Part shown: one piece after another, positions 25,771 to 39,424 of the stretch
Position numbering within the stretch: the first letter of the stretch is position 1
How the letters are laid out: every line of letters begins with the position of its first letter
Assembly (NCBI RefSeq): GCF_051014685.1
Contig: NC_135058.1
Span: 5,556,811-5,620,810, forward strand
Source of the DNA: Ptiloglossa arizonensis
Taxonomy: Eukaryota > Arthropoda > Insecta > Hymenoptera > Colletidae
Direction: 5' to 3'
DNA: 64,000 nt
Made by a program: the position numbers and the translations under genes
Notes under the pieces: generated by a model
Told to the model about the DNA's origin: nothing
Database searches by the model: none
Seen by the model: only the letters and a program-made list of their open reading frames with translations

Positions 25771-26679
25771 TCATTAGAAACCACAATTTATTCTCGATTT
25801 TTCAAAAATTACCAAACGATATTCTTACGACCAACTCGATAAACAATGCAAATCGATATACTATTTATACACTCCTGCAAATTAAATTAGTATTATTGAT
25901 AATCGTCGTTCTCGAGGAAGACCACCACGAAGAAACAGTTTAACGAAACGTGTCCTCGATTACGAAAAACGAGAATTTCTTCCCAACCTTTCGCGAATTA
26001 TTAAACAATATTTCGTCGATTAACAACCGATTGCTCAACGAATGGCTCGTATCGCGTTCGATACACTCTTTCACCCGCGCGAGATTATTAGAAATCCGTT
26101 CCAGTGTTTCGAGCGTCGTCACGTGAGAACCCACCCTAATTAACGATAAAAGTAAATCTCGCGTGTGAACCACCACGAGTTCGTGGCGCAGCTAACCGCG
26201 CGACGTCACCACGGATTTTCGCGAGGATTTTCAACTCGTGGTCGTTTTCATCGTACCTTTTCGCTGGATCCAACCGACGAGGATACAGGAGCGACGTAGA
26301 AACCCAATAGAGGTAAAACCCTGGAGAATGAAACACCGCGCGTTCGATGCGTTTCCGTGCACGCGCGATAATAACGCGACGAATAGCCGCGTCATGTGAA
26401 ATCACCATTGAAATGACAATCGGCTACGCGATGGACGGTGCGATTCAGTTGTCGCTGCTACAAGGAGCGCGGTATACGTGACGCAGAAGTCAATGGAGAA
26501 GAATTATTTAAGTAGCGTCGTGTGGCTGGGACTTGAAAGGGGTCTTGCTCGTCGGATTGGACACCGGAAGCGGTGCCACGGTGAAACACGATCCCGGACG
26601 AAATCTTCTTTTTCGTCTACCCGACGCGATTTAAATGCCCCGATTGTGACGTAACGTGACGTTATCCTGTCGTCACGGT
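25771..26679. other. Unique spacer between solitary copy and array
   Basis: No gene seen. Around 26447 a TCAGTT initiator-like word is followed about 28 bases on by ATACGTG, resembling an insect initiator plus downstream promoter element. That is weak evidence for a promoter and no transcript can be attached to it. Confidence 0.3.
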
Positions 26680-27800
26680 GGTTGAAAATTCAGAACGGTT
26701 GATACTACGATCGAGGAGCTTTTCGGGATTAAAACGGAGCTGTAGGTTTGTGGGTTAAGGTAGAATAGTGGTTGAAAATTCTAAAGTAACGACATTAGAA
26801 TCGAGAGGCTTTGGAGAGAAAGGATCTATAGATTTGTATATTAAAGTAATGATCGAAAATTCTAAACGGTTGGCAGTACCATCGAGGAGATTTTCATGAA
26901 GAAAAGGAGGTATAAGTTCGTGGGTTAAAGTAAAATAGTGGTTGAAAATTCTAAAGTAACGACATTAGAATCGAGAGGCTTTGGAGAGAAAGGATCTATA
27001 GATTTGTATATCAAAGTAACGATTGAAAATTCCAAATGGTGTATTGGTGGTCGACAATACGATCGAGGAGATTTCCATGAAGAAAAGGAGCTAGAAGTTC
27101 GTGGGTTAAAGTAAAATAGTGGTTGAAAATTCTAAACTAACGATATTAGAATCGAGAGGCTTTGGAGAGAGAGAATAATGGTTGAATATTCTAAACTAAC
27201 GACATTAGAATTGAGAGGCTTTGAAGAGAAAGGATCTATAGATTCGTATATCAAAGTAATGATCGAAAATTCTAAACGGTTGATACTACCATCGAGGAGA
27301 TTTTCATGAAGAAAAGGAGCTGTAAGTTCATGGGTTAAAGTAAAATAGTGGTTGAAAATTCTAAACTAACGACATTAGAATCGAGAAACTTTGTAGAGAA
27401 AGGACCTGTAGATTCGTATATCAAAGTAATGATCGAAAATTCTAAACGGTTGATACTACCATCGAGGAGATTTCCATGAAAAAAAGGAACTATAAGTTCG
27501 TGGGTTAAAGTAAAATAGTGGTTGAAAATTCTAAACTAACGACATTAGAATCGAGAGATAGGATCTACAGATTCGTATATCAAACTAACGATTGAAAATT
27601 CCAAACGGTTGACACTACGATCGAGGAGATTTCCATGAAAAAAAGGAACTATAAATTCGTGGGTTAAAGTAAAATAGTGGTTGAAAATTCTAAACTAACG
27701 ACATTAGAATCAAGAGGCTTTGTAGAGAAAGGATCTATAGTTTCGTATATCAAAGTAATGATCGAAAATTCCAAACGACTGACACAATGATTGAAAAGCT
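26680..27800 (+). repeat. Tandem array, unit about 160-180 bp
   Basis: About six or seven copies. Landmarks per unit, in order: GGTTGAAAATTCTAAA, ACGACATTAGAATCGAG, GAGAAAGGATCTATAGATT, GATCGAAAATTC, ATCGAGGAGATTTCCATGAA and GTGGGTTAAAGTAAAATAG. Start-to-start distances vary (about 158 to 230) because of internal deletions and one partial duplication near 27170. Confidence 0.9.
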
Positions 27801-28039
27801 TTCTGAAAAGAGGAGCTACGAGTTTATGAATTTTTCTTCGATAAATCGTCATCGATTAATATCTCGAACGAGCAGTTTTTCGTATTTAAGAACGATACTT
27901 TACAATTCATGGAAACATCAAAGTTTCTCGATTCACCATTTCATCTTATGGGCCCCTTATCCAGTAAACTTTTCAATTTCACCTCTAGCATTTTCCCCAA
28001 AGTCTGTCAATTATTATATATACATAAACAGTGCGTCCA

Positions 28040-28420
28040 ATGTTAGTCTATAAATGCGAATTGCTCCTTAAACGGAATGATGCAATTTTTAATGCATCGT
28101 CGAATGCAGCTGGTGATCGATGCCGAAAGATTTACCAACACTACCCGCGTTGGTATCGATACGAAACTTTTCAAATGTGCGTTATCCACACGGATAAATT
28201 ATCTCACACGAATGACCATCCGGATCTCCCGATCTCACGCCACTGGATTTCTTTTTCTGGAGTTATGTAAAGGAAAAGTTCATACTCGTGTAACCGACAA
28301 CCGGAGATGATAAATTCCCCAGTGTCGATAAAATGACACGCAACGCGATAAAGCCAATTGGCTGCCAAAGATCCGTGCTAATTTTCAACAAAAATTACAA
28401 AAATACTCGGTACATTTCGT
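28040..28420 (+). pseudogene. Decayed Tc1/mariner-superfamily transposase, C-terminal relic
   Basis: The plus strand near 28222 reads SPDLTPLDFFFW and then a VKEKF-like stretch. This is the block around the last catalytic acidic residues of IS630/Tc1/mariner-type transposases widespread in ants and bees (usual form SPDLTPLDFFLWG). A further piece (HTRVTD) continues in another frame, and LPKIRANFQQKLQKY follows after stops, so the reading frame is broken by frameshifts and stop codons. Only the C-terminal end is recognisable; no terminal inverted repeats were found around it. It is a dead element remnant with no expected activity. Confidence 0.6.
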
Positions 28421-28784
28421 TCGCGATTAATGAAACGCGATAGCCCTTTCGAATTCGTTTTAAATCACCTCGGATAGTTATACGCGCGAAATTGACTAAA
28501 AAAAGAAACTGTAAACTATTCGTGGCGTTAAGAAAATAATCGACTCGAAAAGTAGCGTGAATCGCATCTTCCTCGAAGAACATCGAAGAACGGTGCTCCC
28601 TTTCCAGTGACCCAGCAAATATGTAAATCGTTCGTTGCGCGTAATTATCGGCTTTCTCGAACCTCTACCACTTTTCTCTACCTCGCGTAGATTTACCGAT
28701 CTAGACACCGGCTGGTTCGCGTGATTTAGCAAAATTAGGCTCGCCGGTGAATCCGCAAGTTCGCGTGCGAGTCTCGTAGGTCTG

Positions 28785-29293
28785 ATGTTGAATTTTCCAT
28801 CGATGCGGCCGAAAGTTCACCGAGAAACCGAGCCAAAGGCAGAGAAAGAGGAGACGTGTACAATAAACGATTGTCACGGTTATTCGTCGTGCACTTTAAC
28901 GACGTCCATTATGTTTCAGCCGACACAGTTCCTCGCGAGTATTTTTAAAACGGTTACAGAAGAGATTCAAAAAGGAACGCGTCCCGACTTGTATCCGAGT
29001 TTCGTACACCGAATTGTCGAACTTTTCTCCGGCAAGAAGTAAATGGAGCAATCGATTTTGACGCGGTGTTGCGAATCGCATGCTACTTTCTAAGATCGTG
29101 TTTCAATTTTTCAGAACACGAGTTGATTCGAGGCGTGAACGATCAGGAGCGACGCTCGTATATTGACGCGGTAATAATTGCAACAAGGATACAAAATGGA
29201 ATTCAAACGTTATCGGGTTCGAACGTCTCGAGTGACTCCGAGACTTGGCTGTTGGTGCTCGAGTTTAAGTACGTTGCATCGCGAAGTGAGTAG
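28785..29293 (+). CDS. Two protein-like open segments, possible unidentified small gene
   Basis: Segment one (28785-29042) ends with FQPTQFLASIFKTVTEEIQK and on to a VHRIVELFSGKK tail at a TAA. Segment two starts after an acceptor-like TTTTTCAG at 29115 and reads HELIRGVNDQERRSYIDAV, ending EFKYVASRSE at TAG (29291-29293). Both look more protein-like than nearby frames. However, the obvious donor (AAGAA|GTAAAT) does not join to segment two in frame, so the two may be unrelated, part of a gene with a different structure, or a pseudogene. No domain recognised. Confidence 0.2.
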
Positions 29294-30689
29294 CAAAGAT
29301 TCTCCATAGTATTTTCGGAAAGATTGTTTTATTCTCTGTTGTTATATTTATTTACATCGAAACTGAGAAGTAAAAGTTCGAAGACTACGGTAACTTCGAC
29401 AAGTTCGAGGTCATACGAGTATTAGAATTTTTTTAAATTTAAATAAACAGTATTATTCGAAACTGCTCGAAAAATGTAAACGAAGGCAATAGATACGATA
29501 TTGAATCAGTGTGTATGGACAGATTTAAGTACGACGTTGATTTTGAAAATAAAAGTAAGAGTTTGGTACGCTTAGTAAGCAAATTTGCAATATCGAGCTT
29601 CAGGACAGTAATTTTAATTCTACGTAGCATCCAAAAATAGAAGATTGCATATTTTATGTGCGACAGTGGCTTTGGTAGAAATGTCGAACACAAAGGACGT
29701 GGATGATGATTCGAACGTTTTGTATATTTTAACTATAATTTACCGAGGATAGTCCTGGAGTATACGTTGCGTCAATATTTCAGTATTATCTCACGATTAA
29801 GTTACCTAAGTGCACTTTACTTCGAAACGAATCGAGTTCGCTGTTAATCTATTCCACGAAACAAACGAAGGGTTAGAACGATACTGTAGGGGAAACCTTT
29901 AGGATGTGCACAGCCAGGAAGGTTATAGTTAGTACAGTTACCATTCAAAATGATACTCAATTGTCCACTTTAATATCAAACTATCCACAATAACAGTGAA
30001 GTACCGGGATCTACAACCTGAGAAGTAGCGTCAGCCGAACCCTGGATCGTTCATCGTTATCAACTGCCACGAGTTGGTGCCGCGATTGTAAACGAAACGA
30101 GCCCTCTTAAATATATTGGTAACCCAAATGGAGGAAACAATTGGTAATTAAGATTGAGTGACGCAACCACAGGAAAACGACAAACCGAAACAAACGTTAC
30201 ATTATCATACAATAACATTGGAGATCGTTTCTCGTATATCCGAACGAAATAAGAATTGCAGAAAGTATCCACTTTCCGACGGTAACAGCTTGCAACGTTA
30301 CATGTCCTAGTTTTCAGGGATCTGCGTGCCTGAATCTCGATGCAAATAAGTACTTTCGATCCGAAAGCAGAGAAGTTCCTGTTTCCTTGGAAAGGTGTGT
30401 TTCAATTTGAACTCCCCGGATACCGTATTACTACCAACGTCACCGATAAATACTTGACCGACGTGAATGCTAAATTAGATACACCGAAGGTTGATCAGAA
30501 TTCTTGAAATGATTTTGCTACTGGTCATGACCACTTCTTACCGCATAAACTAATGACTAATATAGCATTACCAATTGGGGAAACGCAATTTATGAACGAA
30601 AAAAAAATGAATATCTCGGCGCGAACTCATTTTTCATAGTCGATTGCGGCATTTTTCTTCTATTTCACCAAGTGAAACTACAATCCGTT
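29294..30689. other. Unique stretch, nothing supported
   Basis: Short frames only. No repeats, element ends or splice-site pairs recognised. Confidence 0.4.
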
Positions 30690-31350
30690 GTATCTCTGTT
30701 GGTGTTTCCTCTCTTATACTCTCTTATATCTCTGTTGGTGTTTCTTCTCTTATACTCTTTTATATCTCTGTTGGTGTTTCTCATATTATATTCTTTTACA
30801 TACCCATTGGTACGTTATAATACATTCTCTTACATTACCGTTGTTAATCCTATTATAATCTCTTATATCTCTGTTGGTGTCCATTACACTCTAACATTAT
30901 CGTTGATGTTCATTCTATTATATTCCTTCGTATCTCTATTGATGTTTTTTCTACTATATTCTACTATATCTCTTATACTCTATTGATACATTATACTATA
31001 TTCTTTTACATCACTATTGTCAATCCCATTATATTTATATCTTCGTTGATGTTCATTACACTCTAACATTACTGTTGATGTTCATTCTATTATATTCCTT
31101 CATATCTCTTATACTCCATTGGTACATATACTATATTCTCTTACATTACTGTTGTCAACCCCATTGTACTTATATCTTCGTTGGTGTCCATTACACTCTA
31201 GTGATGTCTTTTCTACCATATTCTACTATATCTCTTATACTCCATTGCTACATTATACCATATTCTCTTACATTACTGACGTTAATCCCATATTACTTGG
31301 CATCTTCCCATCTTCTTTGGCATCCACTGTACTCTGATGTTAATATTACC
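30690..31350 (+). repeat. Pyrimidine-rich tandem repeat
   Basis: Many degenerate copies of a unit of roughly 35-60 bp built from TTATATCTCTGTTGGTGTTT, CTTATACTCT and TTACATTACTGTTG words. The plus strand is strongly T/C-biased throughout. The long hydrophobic open frames (for example 30672-30986) are a by-product of this composition. Confidence 0.85.
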
Positions 31351-31789
31351 TAAAAAGTAACCCAACGAATCACCGCGCAACAACTTCGCGAGGCATAAAT
31401 CCCCAAATTAATAATCCTCAGTGAAGGTCTCCTTCCGCGCGATGACCGTACAACTCGTCAAGTGTCTCGAATCCCGTTAGTGTCTCTTGCTCGCCGCTCG
31501 AGACACCAAATGCATCAATCTCATTGTTCCGCGGGTGCAGATTAAAGTGACGTGTTCGCGTCATTCCGTGCATTGCAAGCGTATGACGGATTTAGAAAGG
31601 GAGACACGCAATTCGCGAATAGAATCCCGCGGGCCTGTCCAACGTGGTCACGATCATTTTTGTTTGAAACGCTCCGCCACGTGTTATCGTAACGAGGACG
31701 GGATTACTAATCGTTGAAAATTTATAAGCGTTTACGCGCGCGAACGTTGCCCGTGCAACGACACGAGAGTTGCCATTATTCATCGGTGC
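31351..31789. other. Unique spacer
   Basis: CpG-moderate DNA between two arrays, with opposite-strand shadow frames only. Confidence 0.35.
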
Positions 31790-32560
31790 GTTGACTCTAT
31801 GCACGTGCACTTCGTCTCTTTCCAACGAAACGATTCCACCTCGGTAGACACTGCCCCATTGAACGCACTGCGTGATTCTACGGAGGAAAATATAACAATT
31901 TACTTAACATTTAATACGAGTTGTAAAACACAATGGAAACAGACGAAAGAAAACGAAGGAAGGGTTCCTCGATTATCAATTGCATTCGTCACTTTGCCTC
32001 TTTCGAACGATCCTATCTTTTTAGAGGTTCCATCAAGAACACACCATCTACGCGATACAATAATTTACGTAATGTTCTCGCGGACAAATTGCAAAGCGTA
32101 ATAGAAAAAAAAGAACGAAATCGGAGCTCAAAAAGTTCTCCGATTACGCTATCAGTCGTTTGTCGATTTGCCTCTTTCGAACGAAACGATCATCTCCTTG
32201 CGAATACCGTTTCATCGAAGACACCGTGTGATTTTATCGAGAAGTGCAACCACACGACCGACGTCCTCGTGAAAAATTGGAAAATCGTGACGAAGAAAAG
32301 GAACAAAACGAGTCCAAGGATCGGTCCAGTTCATCGTTTCACCTCTTTTGAACGATCCTGCCTCTATGAGTATCGTCTCATCGGAGACATCGTCTGGGTG
32401 ATTCTACCGAGTGGAATACGATAATTTATTCAATACTGTAATAAAGAAATTGCAAACCCTAACGAAGACATTGGAAAAAGTAAAAAAAAAGCAAAAATGA
32501 TTCAATGCTCTAATGAAGAAATTGCAAACCGTAAGGAAGACGTTAGAAAAAGGAGAAAAT
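31790..32560 (+). repeat. Degenerate tandem repeat, unit about 175 bp
   Basis: Four copies around 31805, 31985, 32160 and 32330 share TTCGTC or TCGT, then CTTTGCCTCTTTCGAACGA, a TCATC...GACACC word, then GATT.TA.CGA and ATAATTTA. A shorter duplicated tail (TTGCAAACC.TAA.GAAGACGTT) lies at 32449 and 32521. Confidence 0.65.
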
Positions 32561-34189
32561 GATTCACCGGGGGAGTTCCCCGATTGTCAGTCGCGTTTGT
32601 CGTTCAATAGCCGTTAAACGATCTCGTTTACATGGAGTACGTGACAAACGTACGAAACCGTTCCCCGAGCGTTGTATTTATAAACGCGGCGTGCGTGCAC
32701 ATTTTTTCCACGCGGAGAAGACTTTATCGATGCGCGATCGGCCACATTTCGCTCGTCCTTGAGTTTTCACGAGGGTTCCTTGTGTTCCGTTCTTGTCAGT
32801 ATTTACACGTACTTGCTACGTGGATCGTTCGATGAACGCGTAGCCACAGATCACGAGGATCCTATTGGTATTATTTCGCGTCACCCCGTAACGAGTACTT
32901 TGACATTTTTACGATCAGTTTCGTCGACGGTGTATCGATTATCCGCTCGTCCTTGAAGCTTCGCGATGACCGATCGCTCGTTAACGCGTACAAAGTACTC
33001 GCGTCGTTCCATCGGCTCGACATTAAGATCGCGTTATTGTACCTTTTATCGGTGTCGTAATCCCGACAAATGGATATTAAAAATCCTCCCGTGGAATTAC
33101 TGACGCTTTCGATCTAAATATTTAGATAGAACAATATTTATCAATACCTTGAACATACAGTCCCGTTCGATTTTTAGTCCTCGAATCCTAACTGTTCCGA
33201 GTGACTGACACTTGGAACATCCCAACGCGTGCGTTTTCGTATTGACAATTTACATAATGTTTCCGTATCGATTCCGTAATGAAGTAATCGACTCTCGATA
33301 ACAGTAGGTCGTTTCGATCGGTTCTAATTCCGTTTAGTTAAATGAATAGAGTTAACGCAGCGTAAAACGTTCCGTGAATTGTTCCATCGGAACGAGTCGG
33401 TCTCCCTGGAACACTTTTGGCGGTAATCGAAACTGCATGCCTCGTGTCCATTACTCGTGCACGAATTACACGCGATAAGCCCCGAGGGTCAAGAAATCGG
33501 GATGGACTCACCCTACCGGATCACACAAGTTTATTCCACTTCCGTTAATCAACATTCCCCTCCGCATCGTAAAGGCTCCATTCCCCCCACGACACTAATT
33601 GTTATGGGTCACTGACTGAATGCTTGTTGCAAGACACCAGAAGATAACGCGCAGAGCTCCCAGCGTTGCCGTTCCCCAATCACCGCTGCACTTGTTGCAA
33701 CTGCACACTTGTTGCACCAACTCTGTCCCGACCGAACAATCACCGATGTCTTCGTTAACGCCTCGTTCACGTACGCGCCTCTTACCAGTTTTTGTACACA
33801 TCCGTCGCTCGGTTAGCGGCGATTAATTCGTTTAAAAAACGAATACGCGCGACGAACGATAACTGATTTATCGTAGACAGGAAAAGTATTAACATCGTCG
33901 CGAGACGATAAAGCAAACGATTAACGCATCAAAGCGGAGGATTTTTGCCGAGGAACGACTTCAATGGAGGAAAACGTTGATCGTTTCGACGAGGATCCCG
34001 CGATGGGAAAAACCGATATGTCGGTGCACGTGTTCTTATTGTGCGCAATCGTACAATTGTCGTGATTTCGTAAACGTACGTGCAATCGTACGATACGCAC
34101 TGATCTAATAAACTCAGGGGAAACCGAAGTAAGGGATACACGCGTACGGAATGCGTAAGAAATATTTAAGATACGATGCAACTAACGAG
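32561..34189. other. Unique stretch, nothing supported
   Basis: CpG-moderate. The opposed frames at 33595-33826 share the same bases on both strands and show no domain. A minus-strand donor-like GTGAGTCC lies at about 33504 without a supported exon. Confidence 0.4.
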
Positions 34190-34545
34190 ACACTAATCTC
34201 TCTTGAAATTAATCGATCTTGAAATTAATTTCAGAATTTACCTCTTGGCAATTGTACTCACCGTTGAATCGACCGTGGAATTAATTTTAGAATTTATTTC
34301 TTAACAATTCTACTCGCCCGAAATAAGGATGCACGCCTATCGGAATTTTATCGTTGGATTAATCGCGAAATTAATTTCAGAATTTATTCCTCAACAATTG
34401 CACTCGCTCGAAATAAAGATGCACGTCTATCGGAATTTTATCATTGAATTAATCGTAAAGTTAATTTTAGAATTTATATTTCGACAATTGTACTCGCCTT
34501 TGGATCGACAACGGAATTAATTACAGGATTTATCTTCCAACAATT
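34190..34545 (+). repeat. Tandem repeat, unit about 90 bp
   Basis: About four degenerate copies with GAATTAATTTTAGAATTTAT, CAACAATTG.ACTCGC and GAAATAA.GATGCACG.CTATCGG. Copies at 34316 and 34407 are nearly identical over about 60 bases. Confidence 0.85.
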
Positions 34546-37500
34546 GTAACCGCGATGCGCGCGTTTAAATAAATAATCAAAATTTTGTACAAAATTGCCC
34601 GCGAAAGAAATTTGCGTAACGAAGTACAGTAGTTGTAGTGTTTTCTTTAAACCGAGCATTTGGAATAATATTGCTACCCGAGACACGAGAACACTCGAGC
34701 GCAACAGTTAAACGGTTGAAATAAAAATAGCGCGATATTGAGTATCAAAAACATGAAATCGTAATCGTAAAATGTAAAATGAGACGCGAAAGAGTCCAAG
34801 GTTGTGTTCCACGCGCGTTTCACCGAGGTTCAACGAAACTGAATTTCCCTTTCGTGGGTTTACGTATCTTCGCGCTAATCTCGATTCCGCGCAGGAGTCG
34901 AAAAGAAAAAGAAACGATCGGAAACGTTCAATGAAATTCCTCGCGGAGACGAACCGTGTTATGTTCATTTATACTCGACGGTTGAATAGTTTATACGCGT
35001 AACCTGCGAACGTTATTCGCGCGCGGAGATTACATTCGCAACGTGATCGGCGTTATCGTTGGTACGCTAACATTTCTGACGGATGAATACGCGAGATGTC
35101 GTTGACAGAGATCCCCGATAAACGTTTTGCAAACCGTGCAGCATTGCTCCTCCATTGCGAAATCTTCGCACGAACGGATTTATTCGAGTTCGAAGATACG
35201 TTCAAGCCGTGGAATTCGCGTCAAGTATCGAATAAACATTCTCCTCTGTATTTATTATCAGCACGTTAAGTAAACGTTAATCATTTTTAACCGGCTATAC
35301 CTTTCGACGCGACTGTTCTGCCCGAATCTTTATCCAGTTTGTATTCTCCGTTACTTGAACGCGATATTTTAAAATAATTACGCACAGTTCCCACAAAAGC
35401 AGTTCCATTCGATCGATAATTTACCAATGGACGTTATTTTGCTATATTCCGATAAAAATGATTTTCCTCGAGGTTATCTAATAAACTCTTGAACGGAGAT
35501 GCACCGATGTTACGGCAACCGTTTCCAAGAATTCTGTAATGTCGTAACGATCGCGCGAACTTTGTTCGAAGTAAACATCGTCGTTGAAGTTTTCCTTTCC
35601 AGAAGTTTCCGAACTTGCACGATCGTTCAATTTTTAAGTTACGATTAATCCGTCTTCGTTGTACTCGTGTATTTACAAAGTGGACGTCATCGTTCGTTTA
35701 GTTCCTCAATTGCCAATTGCGCTCGCGCTCCCAGCTTTCCCGAGAAGATGAAACACGAGAGTTTCATTTGCATCTGAAGCTTTTGCTCCGCGGATTCGTG
35801 GAATTGGTCCAAAGATCAAACGCCTTCTGGAATTTTTCACGTACAGCAATTTTTCGAACGCAGATTCACCAACGCACCGTTCACCAACGATCGAATGCAT
35901 CTCGCGTCGCGAAGTTCGATGGAAATTTTTGGAGAAAAATTCTCAAGATTTTGGAAACGTCCGTACCCATCGATCAATCGTTGAATTGTCTTTACGAAGC
36001 GTGCACTAGCGACCCGTAGCCAACCGATACGCAAAGTGGAACTGGTTTATCGTATCCTGTCCCGTTTCGCGCGATGTTATACTTTGATGACGTAAAGAAA
36101 ACGAGGAAAAATGATCGCTCGCAGTCACACGAAATGGGACTTTGCCAACAGGAAATATATTTAACGCTCGAGTCGTGTGAACGCGCATTCGTGTCAACGG
36201 TTCGTACATTTCGCCGTATTAATACGATTTTTTTTCTACCATTTACGGATTAACCAGTCGCGAATTTGCAACGCGTCGACAGCTACGTTGCAAATTATCC
36301 ACGTATAAATGGATCGTATTCGATCGGTGTCGGGAACGTCGTAAAAGTTTCGGAATACGTTTTGAAATTTTATTAACATGTCAATTTATTATTTTTGAAG
36401 ATACTTGGTGAATTTTACCGCGTCTTTATCGTATTCGAAAGATATCAAAATCACAAAGTGCACCTATTCTTTGTTCCACTGCGGTGCATCGAGCGGTACA
36501 GTCCCCTAGCAAGTTTTCGTATCTGAAATGCATTTAGTGCAGTGTCGTGTTTGCCATTGGTTTATTTCCGCACCGAAGTATCCTCGTTCGATATGAATTT
36601 CGTGCTTTAAGACGGTTGAGGTCGTTCACTCTGGGTGACGCACGAATGTAAATTAATTGCGAGACGCTGCACGGTCTTGGAAAGCAAACGTTCTTTTTAT
36701 CCGGTGTGAACGAATTACGGATATTTGACAGTTGGAAATTAATACGTAAACAACGGATCGTGTATTCCAGTTCGCGAGCACGACGACGTTAATCACGCTC
36801 TATTAAAATGATAACTGGAGCACCCCGTTTATTAAATTACTCGTTCTAGCGGTTCGGTGCTTGTTCCACGCATTTCGATCCATTTTAAGTGTTCTAAAAA
36901 TAAACTCGACCAAAAATATATATATGTGTGTATATATGTATACAGAAAGGAATAAAACGTGGAAATTTCAATTGGGTGCTAATTAGAATATCAATTTACC
37001 GAAATTCGCTCGTATAATTGCGTCCCGAGCATATCGCGAGAAAGAGAACAAATATATACCAACGTACATAGATCGTTTCATTAATAAAGGTATGTAGAAC
37101 GGAAAATAAGCAAGATTAGAAAAAAAAAAGTTCGAATTACGTAGCAGTTTCATTAATATCGAAACGTCGCAGTAACTCTCTATTCGTTGTTTTACGTATT
37201 AACGAATTATATAAACGACAAATTAATTCCTTTACATTGTATCGAATCATTTATCTCGGTCTATAAAAATGTAAATTTCAATCAATCGGAATACTTTGTT
37301 TTTAAATATCGTACTCAATTGATATTCGGTGGAAAAATCATTTACGACATATAAGAATGTTTAAAAGAACTGGTGAAGTAGAAAAGCTATCCTACGGAAC
37401 GATTAAACTATTCTCGATTCGGAGAATTTTTTTAACAAGAAAATTGTACATCGTGTTCGGTTTCAGAACTTGTTTTGAAGTAAAATACATTAATTAAAAA

Positions 37501-37838
37501 AAAAAAAGTTGTACATACGTTTTTTGCACACAAATAATTCAACGAATGCGCACCGATTAATTTATTGCGTCAATATTATCGAACGAATTACTGGATCCTT
37601 TTTGTTTAACAAGTTTCATCGAAAGCCCACGACGCAATATTGCAACAATCGATTGTGTGGATTCGGTGTTATCCGTAGCCAATGGACTATGATCCATTAC
37701 CAACCTAACAATTTGTGTTTACACACGCCACGGTTGCACGAGTTATATACATGTGTCAATATTGAACGTAGTACCGTTTACACAAGTGATTGATAACGAG
37801 TCTGTAACATTTGTGTTATACGTTAGATACTTTACGCG
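34546..37838. other. Long unique stretch, no gene recognised
   Basis: No array and no supported exon over 3.3 kb. Simple TA/TG dinucleotide sequence occurs at 36916-36950. AT content rises to the right of 36800. Confidence 0.45.
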
Positions 37839-38246
37839 ATGGCTTTACTGCGACACAAAATAGTATACCACTCTATTAAATTAAAAGAATACGATTTACA
37901 TTTACATCGTTTCATTTACGAACCATGTATTATACGATGTATTATATTACTCGTCGATAGCTATGGCGACTATTTATTCTCGACAAGAAATTTCTTTCGC
38001 TCGTATATTACGTTACTTCGACAGAGAATAATTTCGAAACCGAATAAAAGAAGAATACTTCCAATCGACCGAAGCAACGTTAACGAGGATTATAACACAC
38101 GGTTCAGAATAATTAAAAAACCACCGGACCAACTATCTACGCTTCGAGATAGACCTCTATTTTTATTCATTTTTGTTCACCAACTCGGAGAAGTTTATCA
38201 GATACAAGATCTTGTATCAGATTTATTTATAATACTCTATGTATAG
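37839..38246 (+). CDS. Hypothetical 135-residue open frame
   Basis: An intact ATG frame (ATGG context) in AT-rich DNA with a basic middle (residues about 60-95) and hydrophobic ends. No domain, signal peptide or splice site recognised, and no similarity I can name. A perfect 18-bp palindrome, GATACAAGATCTTGTATC, lies inside it at 38201-38218. In DNA of this composition a frame this long can arise by chance, so it is listed only as a candidate. Confidence 0.12.
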   Translation: MALLRHKIVYHSIKLKEYDLHLHRFIYEPCIIRCIILLVDSYGDYLFSTRNFFRSYITLLRQRIISKPNKRRILPIDRSNVNEDYNTRFRIIKKPPDQLSTLRDRPLFLFIFVHQLGEVYQIQDLVSDLFIILYV

Positions 38247-39424
38247 TTTACTTTGTCTCAAGAACGTAAAGATTCTTCAAGATAGAAAAGAATTTCCAAT
38301 TTGACTCCTCACTTTTTCAAAAGTATTTCATCATTTTTCATTCTGTCGAGAAGACTTCTTATACAAGAGCAAGGTACCGACAAATTGCAAGGTTCGTTTA
38401 CTAGAAACAAAAATATTATTCTCGATTTTCGATCCAACGTTGAACGACGAATCCTTGTTTCTTCCATGGTAAATCACCCAACACACTGTGCGAGTCGTAC
38501 AAGAGGTTTATTAAGTACATCGACGCGTTAAATCATCACCGAACGCGTTTCAAATCGAGTGTTCCTTTCGTCCATGGTATTTAGTCCATTTCGTTGATTC
38601 GTCCGGCAAGCACTATCTCCTAATTGTTCTGTGCACCGCAATACGGAGAATAACAATCTGCATGCCCTCGATTCTCGAATCATCGTCCGCTTCCTTTGTC
38701 TCGGAACGAGTGAAACCAGATTTTTCAAATGCTGGCGAGGGTCCCGGTTATTATTTCTCGTCTTGTCGTTATTGTGCGCCAAGCGAAAGAGGAACATTTC
38801 TATTTCTTTTATATCCTCGGGAATCAGCCTGGCATTTACGGAGGCATTTTAAGTGTATCCTTAGAATCGTGCTGCATAAGAGCAGTCGGTTCCCGCGGAT
38901 ACTTGCATACGATAGATTCCAGCGCAGCTCGTTCCTTTGGCGAAGTTCTTGAAACAACGACGAAAAAAAAAAAAAAAAGAAAGAAAAATGGTACACTCTT
39001 CCAGGGCGTATTCGTTGATTTTTACCGTATCGACGTAATCGCATCGACACTCGTCTCGAGTTCGCTATCGAGTATTTTTCACACTGTAGAAACGACACTG
39101 GCGAAAAAAACGATTAACGTATTCGGAGAATTTGAATATTGAACGGAGGACATCGCTATTTCTGTAACCCGACTGCCCACGATTCGAAGGAAAAGTCTCG
39201 TTCGTTTAAACCGAACCTTTGGAATCTCCAGAACGAAGTAAAAACACGTGTCGGGTATGTAAAAGGATTCCTAATACGTTGGAAGTTTAACAAGAAACGA
39301 AGTCGAAACATTGCGAAAATAAATCCACCGATGTATTTTCTGTCAATTAACCGTCAATTTCGCCGTAACGATGACACGTCGCTCGTTGTGATAAGTGATA
39401 ATTGTATATTATTATAATTATTTG
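38247..39424. other. Unique stretch, nothing supported
   Basis: Overlapping frames on both strands around 38528-39142 are mutually exclusive. An A-rich tract lies at 38963-38988. Confidence 0.4.
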